Shown: positions 26,526 to 35,569 of the stretch, one piece after another
Layout of the letters: every line of letters begins with the position of its first letter
Numbering within the stretch: position 1 is the first letter of the stretch
Assembly (NCBI RefSeq): GCF_017603965.1
Contig: NZ_CP071955.1
Coordinates: 3,815,501-3,879,500 of the forward strand
Direction: 5' to 3'
DNA: 64,000 nt
DNA from: Xanthomonas fragariae
GTDB taxonomy: Bacteria > Pseudomonadota > Gammaproteobacteria > Xanthomonadales > Xanthomonadaceae
Notes under the pieces: model-generated
Told to the model about the DNA's origin: nothing
The model's input: the letters and a program-made list of their open reading frames with translations, nothing else
Database searches by the model: none
Program-made: the position numbers and the translations under genes

Positions 26526-27869
26526 TCAGCCGTTGAGCAACCCCAGCACCACCTCGCGCGGCAGTTTGCCGGTTTCGTTGCGTGGCAGTGCGGCAAGTTT
26601 GCGCAGGCGGCGTGGGAGGAAGACGGTGTCGACGCTGAGGCGTAGTGCGTCCAGGATCTGCGCTTCGTCCAGGGTTGGGGCAACCACCAGTGCGGCGATG
26701 CGACCGACCGCCTGACCGGGGTCGGGTGCGAGTTGCACGATGGTGCCGTCGACGACGCCGGGAATGGCGAGGAGGCGACGGGTGAGATCGGCCAGCGATG
26801 CGCGTTTTCCGGCAATTTCCAGCAAATCGGCTTGCCGGCCGCGCACCCGGAAACGGCCGTCGTCGGCCACATCCATCATGTCGGCCAGCAACACTGGCGT
26901 GGCCAGATGCGGCGCGTACACCAGGGTGCCGGTCGCCTGCGTCTCAAGACGTACGCCCGGCAGTGGTGTCCAGGCGGCTTCCAGCGCGGTGCGGCGCACA
27001 GCGAACACGCAGGTTTCGGTGGAACCGAACATCTCGCGCACTTCACCGCCAAAACGCGCTTCGGCAGCGGCCGCGATTTCCTGCGCCAGCGGCGCGGTAG
27101 CGGACACGATGCCAACCAGCGGCGGCAAACGCACGCCGGATTCGATCAACGCACGCAGATGTACTGGTGTAGTCACCAACACGCGCGGTTCGGGGACATC
27201 GGCCAGCGCGTGCGCCACATCGTCCGGGAAGAACGGCCGCCCGGCATGCACCGCCAGTGAGGTCACCATCGGCAGCAGCACCGACAGTTCCATGCCGTAC
27301 ATATGCTGCGGCGGCACCGTGGCGACCACATGTGGCACCGCGTCGGTGTGCGCCCACAGGCTTTGCAGCGCGACCAGATCCTGGCGCGTGCTAGTTAAGA
27401 AACTGCCCCAGGTTTTTGGATTGGGCTGCGGGCTGCCGGTGCTGCCGGAGGTGAAGCCGATCGCCACCAAAGCATCGTCGGCCAACTGTGGAATCGGTCC
27501 CTCGGCCTGCGGCAACTCGGCCGGCAGCTGCCAATAGCGTGGCGGTGCCAACTCCAGCGCCAGATCGCCCAGGCAATAGGCGTCGGCATGGCGCTCCTGC
27601 ACTTCGCCGACCACAGCCGGTGCGCGCGAGGATGGCAGCAGCGACACCTGACCACGCAGCGCGCAGGCGTAGAAAGCAACCATGAAGCGGTAGCGGTCTT
27701 CGCATAGATTCACCGCGTGCTGGCCGTCCGGCAATTGCTGGGCCAGACCGTGCACGTGCGCGATGAAGGTGGCCAGAGCGACCGACTGCCCCGTGCGCCA
27801 AGCCAGCGGCCGGTCAGGCGCGCCAACGGCCATCGGATGGAAAACAGAAGAAGCAGGCAGGCTGGACAT
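26526..27869 (-). CDS. xanA2: 3-hydroxybenzoate:ACP ligase (acyl-AMP ligase) XanA2
   Basis: Member of the ANL adenylating superfamily, 447 residues. The ATP loop is FTSGSTGSPQPNPKTW near residue 135, the A5 box reads M-F-G-S-T-E-T near 270, and the C-terminal hinge and lysine are in R-G-R-Q-A-D-L-L-E-I-A-G-K and R-N-E-T-G-K-L-P-R-E. XanA2 activates 3-hydroxybenzoate and loads it on the ACP, the first committed step of pigment assembly. It is shorter than typical acyl-CoA ligases (~520). The ATG at 27869 starts a plausible N-terminus; the longer frame to 28031 does not resemble the family. It converges with xanB2. Confidence 0.9.
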   Translation of the reverse strand: MSSLPASSVFHPMAVGAPDRPLAWRTGQSVALATFIAHVHGLAQQLPDGQHAVNLCEDRYRFMVAFYACALRGQVSLLPSSRAPAVVGEVQERHADAYCLGDLALELAPPRYWQLPAELPQAEGPIPQLADDALVAIGFTSGSTGSPQPNPKTWGSFLTSTRQDLVALQSLWAHTDAVPHVVATVPPQHMYGMELSVLLPMVTSLAVHAGRPFFPDDVAHALADVPEPRVLVTTPVHLRALIESGVRLPPLVGIVSATAPLAQEIAAAAEARFGGEVREMFGSTETCVFAVRRTALEAAWTPLPGVRLETQATGTLVYAPHLATPVLLADMMDVADDGRFRVRGRQADLLEIAGKRASLADLTRRLLAIPGVVDGTIVQLAPDPGQAVGRIAALVVAPTLDEAQILDALRLSVDTVFLPRRLRKLAALPRNETGKLPREVVLGLLNG

Positions 27870-28320
27870 GTGAACCGACGATCGCAAAATCACGCTAGCT
27901 TGGCCGCCACCCGGGCTGCTGGCAAGTCGGGAGGTTTCCGTGTGCGGCGAAGAGCATCTGTCGCAGCTGCCGGGTGGGCACCGCCAGCGTTCGGGCGTGT
28001 AAAGGTGGCGTTTTGCGCGTTCCTTCCACATCCGCCTGGCTACTGCCTGCGACGTTTTTGGTCGCCGCTTTCAAAGTGAGTTGGTCAGAGCATCTGCACT
28101 GCGCTTCTGGCGCGCGTTGCCGGCCGCGCCCGCATCGCTGCTGTTCACTGCATCTGCCATCGTCGCCCAGCATACCGAATGGCCGGGTTCGCCACTTTCA
28201 ATGGCTCTGCATTTCGATGAGGCGACATCTACAGTCTCCACACATGACCTGTAGCCCAAGCCCGCTGCGGAAGCGAACTGCTAGGCTTGCCCGCTCTCCA
28301 TCTGCGTCCGTTCGTTTCCG
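27870..28320. other. Intergenic region without a recognisable gene
   Basis: A 451-bp gap between divergently oriented xanA2 and the S9 peptidase. It should hold both promoters. No convincing reading frame, tRNA or repeat was seen. The peptidase start at 28321 has no clear Shine-Dalgarno sequence in front of it. Confidence 0.5.
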
Positions 28321-30690
28321 ATGCCCAGATTGTTGCCGTTGACTCTTCTGCTGGTGGCCGCCACTGCGCATGCGCAATCGGCCGCACCGCTTACCATCGA
28401 ACAGGTGATGGCCGACCCGGATTGGATCGGGCCGCCGGTGGAACAGGCTTGGTGGCAGTGGGACGGCAAGCAGGTGCAATACCTGCTCAAACGCAATGGC
28501 AGCCCTGTGCGCGACACCTATCGCCGGAGCACCAGCGGTGCCGCGGCAGAACGTGTGGCCGACAACGCCCGTGCCGGCCTGGATGCGGCAAACCCTATCT
28601 ACGACGCAACCCGGCAACGTATGCTGTTTGCGCGCAATGGCGACGTTTTTTTGCGCGATCTGCGCTCCGGTGCGCTGACCCAACTGACCCGCAGCAACGA
28701 AGTCGAATCGCGACCACAGTTCGCCAGCGATGGCGGTGCTATCTGGCGTACAGGCAACGACTGGTACCACTGGCGTGCCGATGGCGGCACCGCGCAGGTT
28801 GCGGTGGTCAAGGCCGAGCGCGACCCCAACGCGGCGCCCAAGGCCGATGTGTTGCGTGAGCAACAACTGGCCACGCTTGCCACGTTGCGCCGCGATCGCG
28901 AGCAGCGCGATGCTCTGCGCACTCAGGAAGATGCCTGGCGACGCGCTGATGCGACGCGCGCGGCAGCGCCAGTCTATCTCGGCGATGAGGTGGAGATCGT
29001 CGACAGCGCGTTGTCACCAGACGGCCGCCATTTGCTGGTGGTCACCCAGGCCAAGAGTGCCGCAGAAGGCCAAGCCGGCAAGATGCCCAAGTATGTGACC
29101 GAATCCGGTTACGAAGAATTCCAGGAAGTGCGCACTCGCGTCGGCCGCAATGCGCCGATGGCGCATGCGCTGTGGCTGGTGGACGTCGCAACAAGCAGCG
29201 CCAAACCGCTGCCCTTCGACGCGCTGCCGGGCATCGCCGTCGATCCACTGGCTGCGCTGCGCAAGGCGGCCAAGCGCGATGCTCTCAAAGGCAACCGCGC
29301 GGTTCGCGTGGAAAGCGATGGCGAAGGTAGCGGGCCGGCGGTGCATTGGAGCGATGACGGCCGCAACGTGGCGGTGGAAATCCGTGCGGTGGACAACAAG
29401 GACCGCTGGATCGCCAGCGTGGATCTGGACAAAGCCCAGTTGCAGCCGCGTCATCGCCTGAGCGACAGCGCGTGGATCAACTGGGACTTCAACGACTTCG
29501 GCTGGCTGCCCGACAACCGCACGCTGTGGTTGCTGTCGGAAGAATCCGGCTATTCGCAGCTGTACACGGTAGAAGGCGACGGCAAGCCACGCCAGCGCAC
29601 GCGTGGCAAATGGGAAGTGTCGATGCCGGTGCCCAGCGCCGATGGCAGCGGCATGTTCTTTTTGTGCAATCAGAAATGGCCGGGAGATTACGAAGTCTGC
29701 AAGCTCGATCTGCGCACCGATCAGCTCACTGCAGTCACTGCATTGAAGGGCGTGGAAGGCTTCAGTCTGTCGCCGAACGGTCAGCAGGTGTTGGTGCGCT
29801 ATTCCGGCAGCTACCTGCCGGCGCAGCTGGCGGTGGTGCCGGCTGCAGGCGGCCGAGCCACGGTGCTGACCGACACGCGCACGCCGGCATTCAAGGCGCA
29901 ATCGTGGAGCGCACCGCAGTACGTGCAGGTACCGTCCAGGCACGGCGCCGGCACGGTGTGGGGCAAGTATTACGGCCCGCAAAATCCGGTGCCTGGCAAG
30001 CAGTATCCGATCGTGATGTTCGTGCACGGCGCCGGTTACCTGCAGAACGTGTCGGAGCGCTATACGCCGTATTTCCGCGAGCAGATGTTCCACAACCTGC
30101 TGGTGCAGCAGGGCTACATCGTGCTGGATCTGGACTATCGCGCATCGGAAGGCTACGGCCGCGACTGGCGTACCGCGATCTACCGCAACATGGGTCACCC
30201 GGAGCTTGAGGACTATCTGGACGGTCTGGATTGGCTGGCGACGCAGAAGCAGGGCGATCGCATGCGCGCCGGCATTTACGGCGGGTCGTACGGGGGCTTC
30301 TTGACCTACATGGCGCTGTTCCGCAGCCCCGGTACCTTCAAGGCCGGGGCCGCACTGCGGCCGGTCGGTGATTGGATGCAATACAACCACGAGTACACCT
30401 CCAACATCCTCAACACGCCCGATCTCGATCCGGCGGCGTACAAGGCGTCTTCGGCGATCAATTACGCCGAGGGGCTGCGCGACCATTTGCTGATCGCGCA
30501 CGGCATGATCGACGACAACGTGTTCTTCAAGGACTCGGTGGACATGACCCAGAAGCTGATGGAGCTGCACAAGGACAACTGGCAGGTGTCGCCGTATCCA
30601 CTGGAACGCCACGGCTTTACGCATGCCGATTCGTGGTTGGACGAGTACAAGCGCATCCTCAAACTGTTCAACGAGCAGGTGAAGCCGTAA
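28321..30690 (+). CDS. S9 family prolyl oligopeptidase (dipeptidyl peptidase IV-like), exported
   Basis: A 789-residue serine peptidase. A signal peptide (LLPLTLLLVAATAHA) predicts export to the periplasm. The middle part is a beta-propeller with repeated DGR/DG-x-x segments, followed by the alpha/beta-hydrolase domain from ~residue 540. The nucleophile is Ser656 in G-G-S-Y-G-G, with the charge-relay Asp in H-G-M-I-D-D-N-V-F and the His in LERHGFTHADSW near the C-terminus. Such enzymes cleave dipeptides or peptides after Pro. It is a single gene, followed by a GC-rich hairpin (30710-30738). Confidence 0.93.
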   Translation: MPRLLPLTLLLVAATAHAQSAAPLTIEQVMADPDWIGPPVEQAWWQWDGKQVQYLLKRNGSPVRDTYRRSTSGAAAERVADNARAGLDAANPIYDATRQRMLFARNGDVFLRDLRSGALTQLTRSNEVESRPQFASDGGAIWRTGNDWYHWRADGGTAQVAVVKAERDPNAAPKADVLREQQLATLATLRRDREQRDALRTQEDAWRRADATRAAAPVYLGDEVEIVDSALSPDGRHLLVVTQAKSAAEGQAGKMPKYVTESGYEEFQEVRTRVGRNAPMAHALWLVDVATSSAKPLPFDALPGIAVDPLAALRKAAKRDALKGNRAVRVESDGEGSGPAVHWSDDGRNVAVEIRAVDNKDRWIASVDLDKAQLQPRHRLSDSAWINWDFNDFGWLPDNRTLWLLSEESGYSQLYTVEGDGKPRQRTRGKWEVSMPVPSADGSGMFFLCNQKWPGDYEVCKLDLRTDQLTAVTALKGVEGFSLSPNGQQVLVRYSGSYLPAQLAVVPAAGGRATVLTDTRTPAFKAQSWSAPQYVQVPSRHGAGTVWGKYYGPQNPVPGKQYPIVMFVHGAGYLQNVSERYTPYFREQMFHNLLVQQGYIVLDLDYRASEGYGRDWRTAIYRNMGHPELEDYLDGLDWLATQKQGDRMRAGIYGGSYGGFLTYMALFRSPGTFKAGAALRPVGDWMQYNHEYTSNILNTPDLDPAAYKASSAINYAEGLRDHLLIAHGMIDDNVFFKDSVDMTQKLMELHKDNWQVSPYPLERHGFTHADSWLDEYKRILKLFNEQVKP

Positions 30691-30998
30691 GGCGCGCGGT
30701 TGCGATGCGGCAGGGCGATGGGTGATACCTCGCCCTGCTGTCGACATGCCGTGCATCAGAGTTGCCGGACCTTGCCGCAGGCATCAGCGGTCGCATAGCG
30801 CGCGCGCTGTGCTGTGCCTTGATCTGGCACAGGTTGCTTTGCACTCACCTCAACGTACGCAACTGGCTCTAAGCTTGGCGCAAGATCGGCAGATCACTGG
30901 CGCGTTGCGCTCCTCTGCCCGGTCCGCCGCCTGACCGGTGCGCCGTCGGCATAGCGGCAGCCTTCCATTCAACAGTCGGCGCACATAAGGTAGATGCG
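30691..30998. other. Intergenic region with a hairpin, no gene
   Basis: A 308-bp gap. At 30710-30738 a perfect nine-base stem (GCAGGGCGA pairing with TCGCCCTGC) lies about 20 bases after the peptidase stop and may act as a transcription end or RNA stabiliser, although no T-run follows. The remainder contains the promoter region of the next gene and nothing else that I recognise. Confidence 0.5.
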
Positions 30999-31715
30999 AT
31001 GGGCCTGTGGGACCGTTTATTGGGACGCAAGACCGCAGCGGCGAAGACGCCGCGCGAAGAACCGGCAATGGCGCCGATGCCTGCCGCAGACGCTACGGAG
31101 GCCGCCGCCGATATTGATCCGGTATTGCAGCCGGCGCTGACAGCGTTTCAGCGCGGCGACCACGTGGGCGCTTACAACGCTGCCCAGGTACAGCTGCAAG
31201 TCGGTGCGGATGCGCAACGCTTGTGCGCGCTGGCATTGAGCGCACTGGACAGGTATCGGGAGGCATATCCGCACTGGCTGGCGCTGTACGAGCTGGAGCC
31301 CACGGCGCACAGCGCGCTGCAACTGGCAACCACGTCGGTGATGTGCAACGAGATCGATCGTGGCGAAGAATGGCTGCTGACCTTCGACGATTTGAACGCG
31401 CAAGAACGTTCAACCTCGCCCGCCACTGCACGTACCAGCTTCCTCGCCGCGCTGACTCGCGCCGGCCACGGTGCGCACGCGCTGCCGCACTTGGAATGGT
31501 TACGCGAGGCGTATGCCGGGATGTCGATCACCGACAACCATTTTCTGCATGTGCGCGGGCTGCCATTGTTCGATGCATTCCTGGAGCGCAGCACGCCGTT
31601 GTTGCGTGAATGCCTGCCAGCCAACGCGCTGCCCGGCTGGTATGCGCAACTGCAGCCATCGCTGGATCCTCCTGGCCAGGCCGCAGTGGCCGCACACATC
31701 GCGTCGCTGCAATGA
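30999..31715 (+). CDS. Tetratricopeptide-like protein of unknown function
   Basis: A 238-residue soluble protein that starts MGLWDRLLGRK, a short amphipathic segment of the kind that associates with membranes, then a Pro/Ala-rich linker and, from residue ~40, helical pairs with Ala/Leu spacing like TPR repeats (ALTAFQRGDHVGAYNAAQVQ and ALDRYREAYPHWLALYELEP). No catalytic motif is seen. The stop overlaps the following membrane-protein gene (ATGA), so the two probably act together. The partner is unknown. Confidence 0.65.
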   Translation: MGLWDRLLGRKTAAAKTPREEPAMAPMPAADATEAAADIDPVLQPALTAFQRGDHVGAYNAAQVQLQVGADAQRLCALALSALDRYREAYPHWLALYELEPTAHSALQLATTSVMCNEIDRGEEWLLTFDDLNAQERSTSPATARTSFLAALTRAGHGAHALPHLEWLREAYAGMSITDNHFLHVRGLPLFDAFLERSTPLLRECLPANALPGWYAQLQPSLDPPGQAAVAAHIASLQ

Positions 31716-32287
31716 GCACGTCAGTAACCGGGTCACCACGACCAGGCGGCGGCTTCGTCACGTCGTTGGCATGGGTGTCGTTGTTGCTGGGGGTGGTCAG
31801 TGCGATGGCCAATCTGTTGCAGATCGTGATGCTCGCGATCATGCCGGACGCCACTTCAATGGGGCTGCCCGAAGGCATCACATTGCCGGCGTCATGGCAA
31901 TGGTTGATCGATCATGCGTTGTTGTTGTCGGTTGTGGGCGTCGTGCTGTCCGCCGCATTTGCGTGGCTCAGCTGGGCGTTGCTGCGGCGACGCGAATGGG
32001 CGCGGGTGGGGTTCGTGGTGGTGTTGCTGGCGACAGGGCTACTCAATTTCGGCGGCCTTGCCTTGATCGGGCCATTGTTCGAGGGTGTGCAGGCAATGCT
32101 ACCCGCCGATGTACTGCATAGCCCGGAGTGGCCGGAAATGCAGGCGCGCTTGCAGGCGACCCGCCAAGCCGCGTTGCTATTGACCGGCCTGGGCGCCTTG
32201 GCGATCGGCTGCGTGCATGCAGCGGTGGCATGGCGGCTATGCACTTCCGCGGTATGTGCGGAGTTTGCGTCGTCACGCTCGGACTAA
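31712..32287 (+). CDS. Small membrane protein coupled to the TPR-like gene
   Basis: A 191-residue protein with four predicted membrane segments (around residues 17-45, 65-90, 98-120 and 155-175) and no recognised domain. The ATG at 31712 overlaps the preceding stop. It is the last backbone gene before the accessory island. Function unknown. Confidence 0.65.
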   Translation: MSTSVTGSPRPGGGFVTSLAWVSLLLGVVSAMANLLQIVMLAIMPDATSMGLPEGITLPASWQWLIDHALLLSVVGVVLSAAFAWLSWALLRRREWARVGFVVVLLATGLLNFGGLALIGPLFEGVQAMLPADVLHSPEWPEMQARLQATRQAALLLTGLGALAIGCVHAAVAWRLCTSAVCAEFASSRSD

Positions 32288-32715
32288 GCGTTCGCTTAGG
32301 TTTGATCCACTCCTCGGACGGCTTCGACAGCGTGCAGTTAGGTGTCCGGAGACCTCTAAGCTATGACTGGATTAATTTTGCGGAGGCTGACAGCTTAGCC
32401 CCCGAGTTCGCGGCAACGGTCCTGTACTTGGATGTAGATGCGTTTCGAGTGAGCAGTCGCGGGCAAACTTGGCGGAGCTATTGGACGACGTGAAGCTTGA
32501 TGAGATGCGTCGCGCGCTGTTTGGTGGCCGCTGTTAGAGGCAACTGACGCACAAGTCGGTGACGCGTATCTCAACGTGTTGCGGCGAGCCGCCAGCAAGC
32601 TCGCGATGTAGGTGCGAGCGAGCGCCGTGGACGCCGACCTGCGGCGCCTGGCAGGCTTTTTCGAGCTGTTCATCGGCCTGCTCAGCGCAGGCGGTTCACA
32701 AGGAACGCCGCCCGC
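32288..32715 (+). other. Left flank of the RiPP island, decayed sequence
   Basis: This 428-bp stretch has no intact gene. On the plus strand a short coding-like run can be read around 32525-32610 (PLLEATDAQVGDAYLNVLRR ending in ATG-TAG), and another after it (VDADLRRLAGFFELFIGLLS). Both are broken and neither is recognisable. I take it as the junction between backbone and island. No tRNA gene or direct repeat marking an attachment site was found. Confidence 0.4.
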
Positions 32716-33072
32716 TCATCGCTCAGACGCGCGAACGAAGACAGGAACCGCATAGCGCGCGATCTGGTGCGCTAGGTTGAATGCTGGCTGCGCCGTGACC
32801 GGAGGGGTCCGCGTCCGACGCAGCGTTAGGTCGATCTTCCACGGCAAGCCCAGATCGGCCAGCGCCTCGCCAAGCCGCGCCAGGCCAATAAAGTCGAGTG
32901 TGCTGGAGGTTATGCACAGGTCGATATCGGAATTGGGCCGGTTCGTTCCGCGTGCGCGCGATCCGTACAGGCATACCTCTTCCACCGCGACCCACTGGGC
33001 GAAGACCGCGCCCATGCACTGCCAGTGCGCAGCGGCCACGCCGCCTGGCGCTGGGGCGTCAACGTCGCTCAT
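32716..33072 (-). CDS. MNT-family nucleotidyltransferase (HEPN/MNT pair)
   Basis: A 118-residue minimal nucleotidyltransferase. The P-beta-type motif reads LYGSRARGTNRPNSDIDLCI: Gly37-Ser38 followed by Asp49-x-Asp51, with a third acidic residue Asp81 in K-I-D-L-T. In HEPN/MNT toxin-antitoxin systems the MNT protein AMPylates and silences its HEPN partner. ATG 33072 is chosen because it begins 14 bases inside the end of the HEPN-like gene; the longer frame to 33273 is not needed. It is the last gene of the RiPP operon, coupled to it through the HEPN gene. Confidence 0.85.
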   Translation of the reverse strand: MSDVDAPAPGGVAAAHWQCMGAVFAQWVAVEEVCLYGSRARGTNRPNSDIDLCITSSTLDFIGLARLGEALADLGLPWKIDLTLRRTRTPPVTAQPAFNLAHQIARYAVPVFVRASER

Positions 33073-33523
33073 CGCGAAACGCCTCAAGGCGTGCGGCGAG
33101 CGATTCGAGTAGCGGCAGATGGCGCTGGGCGATGGCGCAGGCAAGCTCGCCCGCGATGACTCCGTGGTGCGACTTTGCCGCCAGCGTTCTGCACGCACAC
33201 ATCTCCATCCACAGCTCGCCGTCGCCGACGACACCTCGCGCGAAGGCCTCGCGGAATGTGTCCCGCGGTCCATGCAAATCGATCAGGCCCTGCCAGCACA
33301 GGTACTCGTTGAGCGCATGCCACGCCATGTCGTGACAGATCTCGAACACCTTGATGAGGCCTTGGTCGGTGAGGTTGCCCGCCCCGAAGGTCGCTTCACC
33401 GATCTGAATGCGCGCCCACGCGAGCGTTTGCGCGAACTTGTCGGCGCGTTGCTCCCAGCGTGCGGGACAGTCGAGTGGGTCGGCCGCATCGACCGGTTCG
33501 GGCAGTGCGCTGAGATCGGTCAT
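33059..33523 (-). CDS. HEPN-like nucleotidyltransferase substrate-binding protein (HI0074 family)
   Basis: A 154-residue all-helical protein resembling the HI0074 family that pairs with MNT nucleotidyltransferases. Typical segments are R-W-E-Q-R-A-D-K-F, L-T-D-Q-G-L-I-K-V-F-E-I-C-H-D-M-A-W-H, and D-L-H-G-P-R-D-T-F-R-E-A-F. The canonical HEPN toxin R-x4-6-H motif is not obvious, so it may be a scaffold rather than an RNase. The start overlaps the PhyH-like gene's stop (ATGA). That coupling is unusual, since a free-standing toxin-antitoxin pair would be expected to have its own promoter. Confidence 0.8.
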   Translation of the reverse strand: MTDLSALPEPVDAADPLDCPARWEQRADKFAQTLAWARIQIGEATFGAGNLTDQGLIKVFEICHDMAWHALNEYLCWQGLIDLHGPRDTFREAFARGVVGDGELWMEMCACRTLAAKSHHGVIAGELACAIAQRHLPLLESLAARLEAFRDERR

Positions 33524-34296
33524 AACAGTTCGCGGGCAAGGCGCGAGCGCCAGCCGGCCACGGCGGCCGTGTCACGCCGTTCGACTTCCGGTGGAAAGAC
33601 GCGACGCTTGTACGCGAAATAGACGTCGCGCAGGTCCCCTTCTTCCAAGGCGTTGTAAGTCAGGAAGAAGGCGCGGCGGTGGGACCGGCTTCTATTGGGG
33701 CTGGATCGGTGGGGCAGAAACGCGCTGAACACGACCGCGTCGCCGGGCAACAGGTAGAGCGCCTCCCACGGAATCGAGCATGCATCCACCAACTGACCCT
33801 GCGCATGGGGAAGCAGGGTGCGACCGCACGCGAACTCGCGATCGACCTGCAGCGCTCCATTTTCCGCCGTTGTTTCGTCCACCGCGACCATTACCGAGAC
33901 CGCCTCCTGCTTCAGCAGGCGCCAAGCAGGCGCGTCCTGATGCGGCGCGTAGCCCCCGCCGCCCGCCGGCTTGAGGTTAAGCTTTTCCTTGAAAAGCACA
34001 TACGGCCGCCCCACGGCGGCGGAGACCGCGTCATGCATCGCCGGGTTGGCGAACACTGCCGGCGCCTCGGGGCAATGCTCAAGAAACGCCTCGACCCGAT
34101 TGAGAAGACGCGTGCCCCCGGGTCCGGGTTCGAAATACTTCATCCAGCGACCGGCGATTTCCGGTGCGGCTTCGAGGAAATCGGCCAGCACTCGCAATCG
34201 GTCGAGGGCCGCACCCGAAAATGCCGATCGCAGCACGATATAGCCGTGCCGCCGGAACGCCGAAGCGCACTGGAGGTGCTCGTCAAGGAACTGCAC
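33520..34296 (-). CDS. PhyH-like Fe(II)/2-oxoglutarate dioxygenase (RiPP tailoring candidate)
   Basis: A 258-residue protein of the phytanoyl-CoA dioxygenase family. The facial triad is His119-x-Asp121 in Y-A-P-H-Q-D-A-P-A-W and His196 in S-A-F-L-P-H-R-S-S-P, with Arg208 (R-R-A-F-F-L-T-Y-N) placed to bind 2-oxoglutarate. N-terminal L-x-x-H-G-Y-I-V-L-R is the family's typical opening. Enzymes of this fold hydroxylate or halogenate small molecules and carrier- or peptide-bound substrates. Sitting in the RiPP operon, with 14-base overlap to the MFS gene and four-base overlap to the HEPN gene, it is probably a late tailoring enzyme acting on the peptide. Confidence 0.82.
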   Translation of the reverse strand: MQFLDEHLQCASAFRRHGYIVLRSAFSGAALDRLRVLADFLEAAPEIAGRWMKYFEPGPGGTRLLNRVEAFLEHCPEAPAVFANPAMHDAVSAAVGRPYVLFKEKLNLKPAGGGGYAPHQDAPAWRLLKQEAVSVMVAVDETTAENGALQVDREFACGRTLLPHAQGQLVDACSIPWEALYLLPGDAVVFSAFLPHRSSPNRSRSHRRAFFLTYNALEEGDLRDVYFAYKRRVFPPEVERRDTAAVAGWRSRLARELL

Positions 34297-35569
34297 GGGG
34301 TTGCTCGCGAAGGTCGCTCTCCCCGAACGCGGCCGGGTAGCGGGCGAGGTAGTAGTCGTGCGCGTCCAGCAGAGGGCGCGCCAACAGCTCGCGAATCCCC
34401 TGCGCGAAGTACAGCGCCATGCTGCAACACCCGACGATCCCGGCGGCCGTGGCTGCAGCCACGTCGGCGGACGTGTGCTGCAGCAGCCATCCGAAGCCGC
34501 CGAGCCCGACCGGCACGGCCGCTTGGCTCAACCACTTGCCCCAACTTGAGAGCCGTGCCCGGAACGCCGCCGGTGTCGCCGCGCTCCGATACGCCGCGCA
34601 CCGCGCGTTATGCAGCCCGGTCCCTACGCCGCACGCGAACGAGCCGACCGCCAGCGTCTCCGCAGATGCACATACGGCGTAGAGGCTAATGCCCGCGCCG
34701 ATGAGCGCAACGCTGCCGGCAGCCACCGGCAAAGATGACACCGAATCACGCCGACGCGGTGTCAGGCGGCTGCCTGCCCAGAGTCCGATGGCCATGGCGG
34801 CGCCGAACGCGCCCACATACCACGCGGGCTGCTGTTGCTCATGGAGAACGAGAACGGGCACTGTCAGGGAGACAAACGGAATGACGCACCCGTTGATGAC
34901 CGCGCCGATCACGTTCCAGTCCCGCTCTGCCGGAATGCGAATCGACAGCCGCACCCCCGCCGTCAGACTGGTGAACCAGCCATCGCGCACCCCACCCGGC
35001 AACGACGCCTCGTGGGCACGGATCGAGGCAGTCAACAGCAGCGTAACCACGAGCATCGCCGCGTTGACCGCGAGGGCCAGCGACAACGGGATCCAAGTCG
35101 CGCCGAATCCGGCGAGCAGCGGCGCCAGCAGAAAGACGAGGGCCTGTGAGGCGGTAATCGCCGCAAAAGCCTGCCCGAGGCGTTCACGCGGCACTAACGA
35201 CGGAATGATGCTGCCGGACACGGCCGTCATCAGGCTCACGCCCAACGCAAGCGAGCCGACAATGAGCTCGGTGACCAGCGGGCGGTAGTGCCCGTCCCAC
35301 GTCGCAGCCCAAAGCGCGATCACGCCTGCAAGCGACCAAAGGTCCGCGGCGAGGGCACAGGCCTTGCGCGACCAGCGATCAGCCAGCGGCGCGAGGATGG
35401 GGAGGCTGACCAGCCCGCACAACGAAAAAATGAGCGCCAACCGCGTGAAGTCGGCCTTGGATCCGGTGCGTGCCAGCAGCCACCACGACAGACTCAGGAA
35501 GCTGCAGCGACCGCCGAGGATGGCGAGGAACTGCCCGGTCCGAAAGCGGACGAAGTCAGGCGACGGCAC
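34283..35569 (-). CDS. MFS exporter of the RiPP operon
   Basis: A 428-residue transporter of about twelve membrane segments. It begins RFRTGQFLAILGGRCSFLSL, and the loop P-L-A-D-R-W-S-R-K between helices 2 and 3 matches the MFS G-x3-D-R/K-x-G-R-R-type motif. It resembles EntS-like exporters. Located after the ABC exporter genes and before the PhyH gene, with 14-base overlaps on both sides, it may export the mature product or confer self-protection. Having both an ABC and an MFS transporter in one RiPP operon suggests separate roles in export and immunity. Confidence 0.82.
   Translation of the reverse strand: MPSPDFVRFRTGQFLAILGGRCSFLSLSWWLLARTGSKADFTRLALIFSLCGLVSLPILAPLADRWSRKACALAADLWSLAGVIALWAATWDGHYRPLVTELIVGSLALGVSLMTAVSGSIIPSLVPRERLGQAFAAITASQALVFLLAPLLAGFGATWIPLSLALAVNAAMLVVTLLLTASIRAHEASLPGGVRDGWFTSLTAGVRLSIRIPAERDWNVIGAVINGCVIPFVSLTVPVLVLHEQQQPAWYVGAFGAAMAIGLWAGSRLTPRRRDSVSSLPVAAGSVALIGAGISLYAVCASAETLAVGSFACGVGTGLHNARCAAYRSAATPAAFRARLSSWGKWLSQAAVPVGLGGFGWLLQHTSADVAAATAAGIVGCCSMALYFAQGIRELLARPLLDAHDYYLARYPAAFGESDLREQPRAVP

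Noticed and set aside
29014..30756. 580-residue open frame antisense to the S9 peptidase
   Set aside because: It is the mirror of a clear peptidase gene, His/Gln/Arg-rich, without any motif. Such long antisense frames are common in GC-rich genomes.
32395..32715. Short frames at the left flank of the island as new toxin or immunity genes
   Set aside because: They are broken by stops, lack ribosome binding sites and have no partner frame; decayed sequence is the simpler reading.
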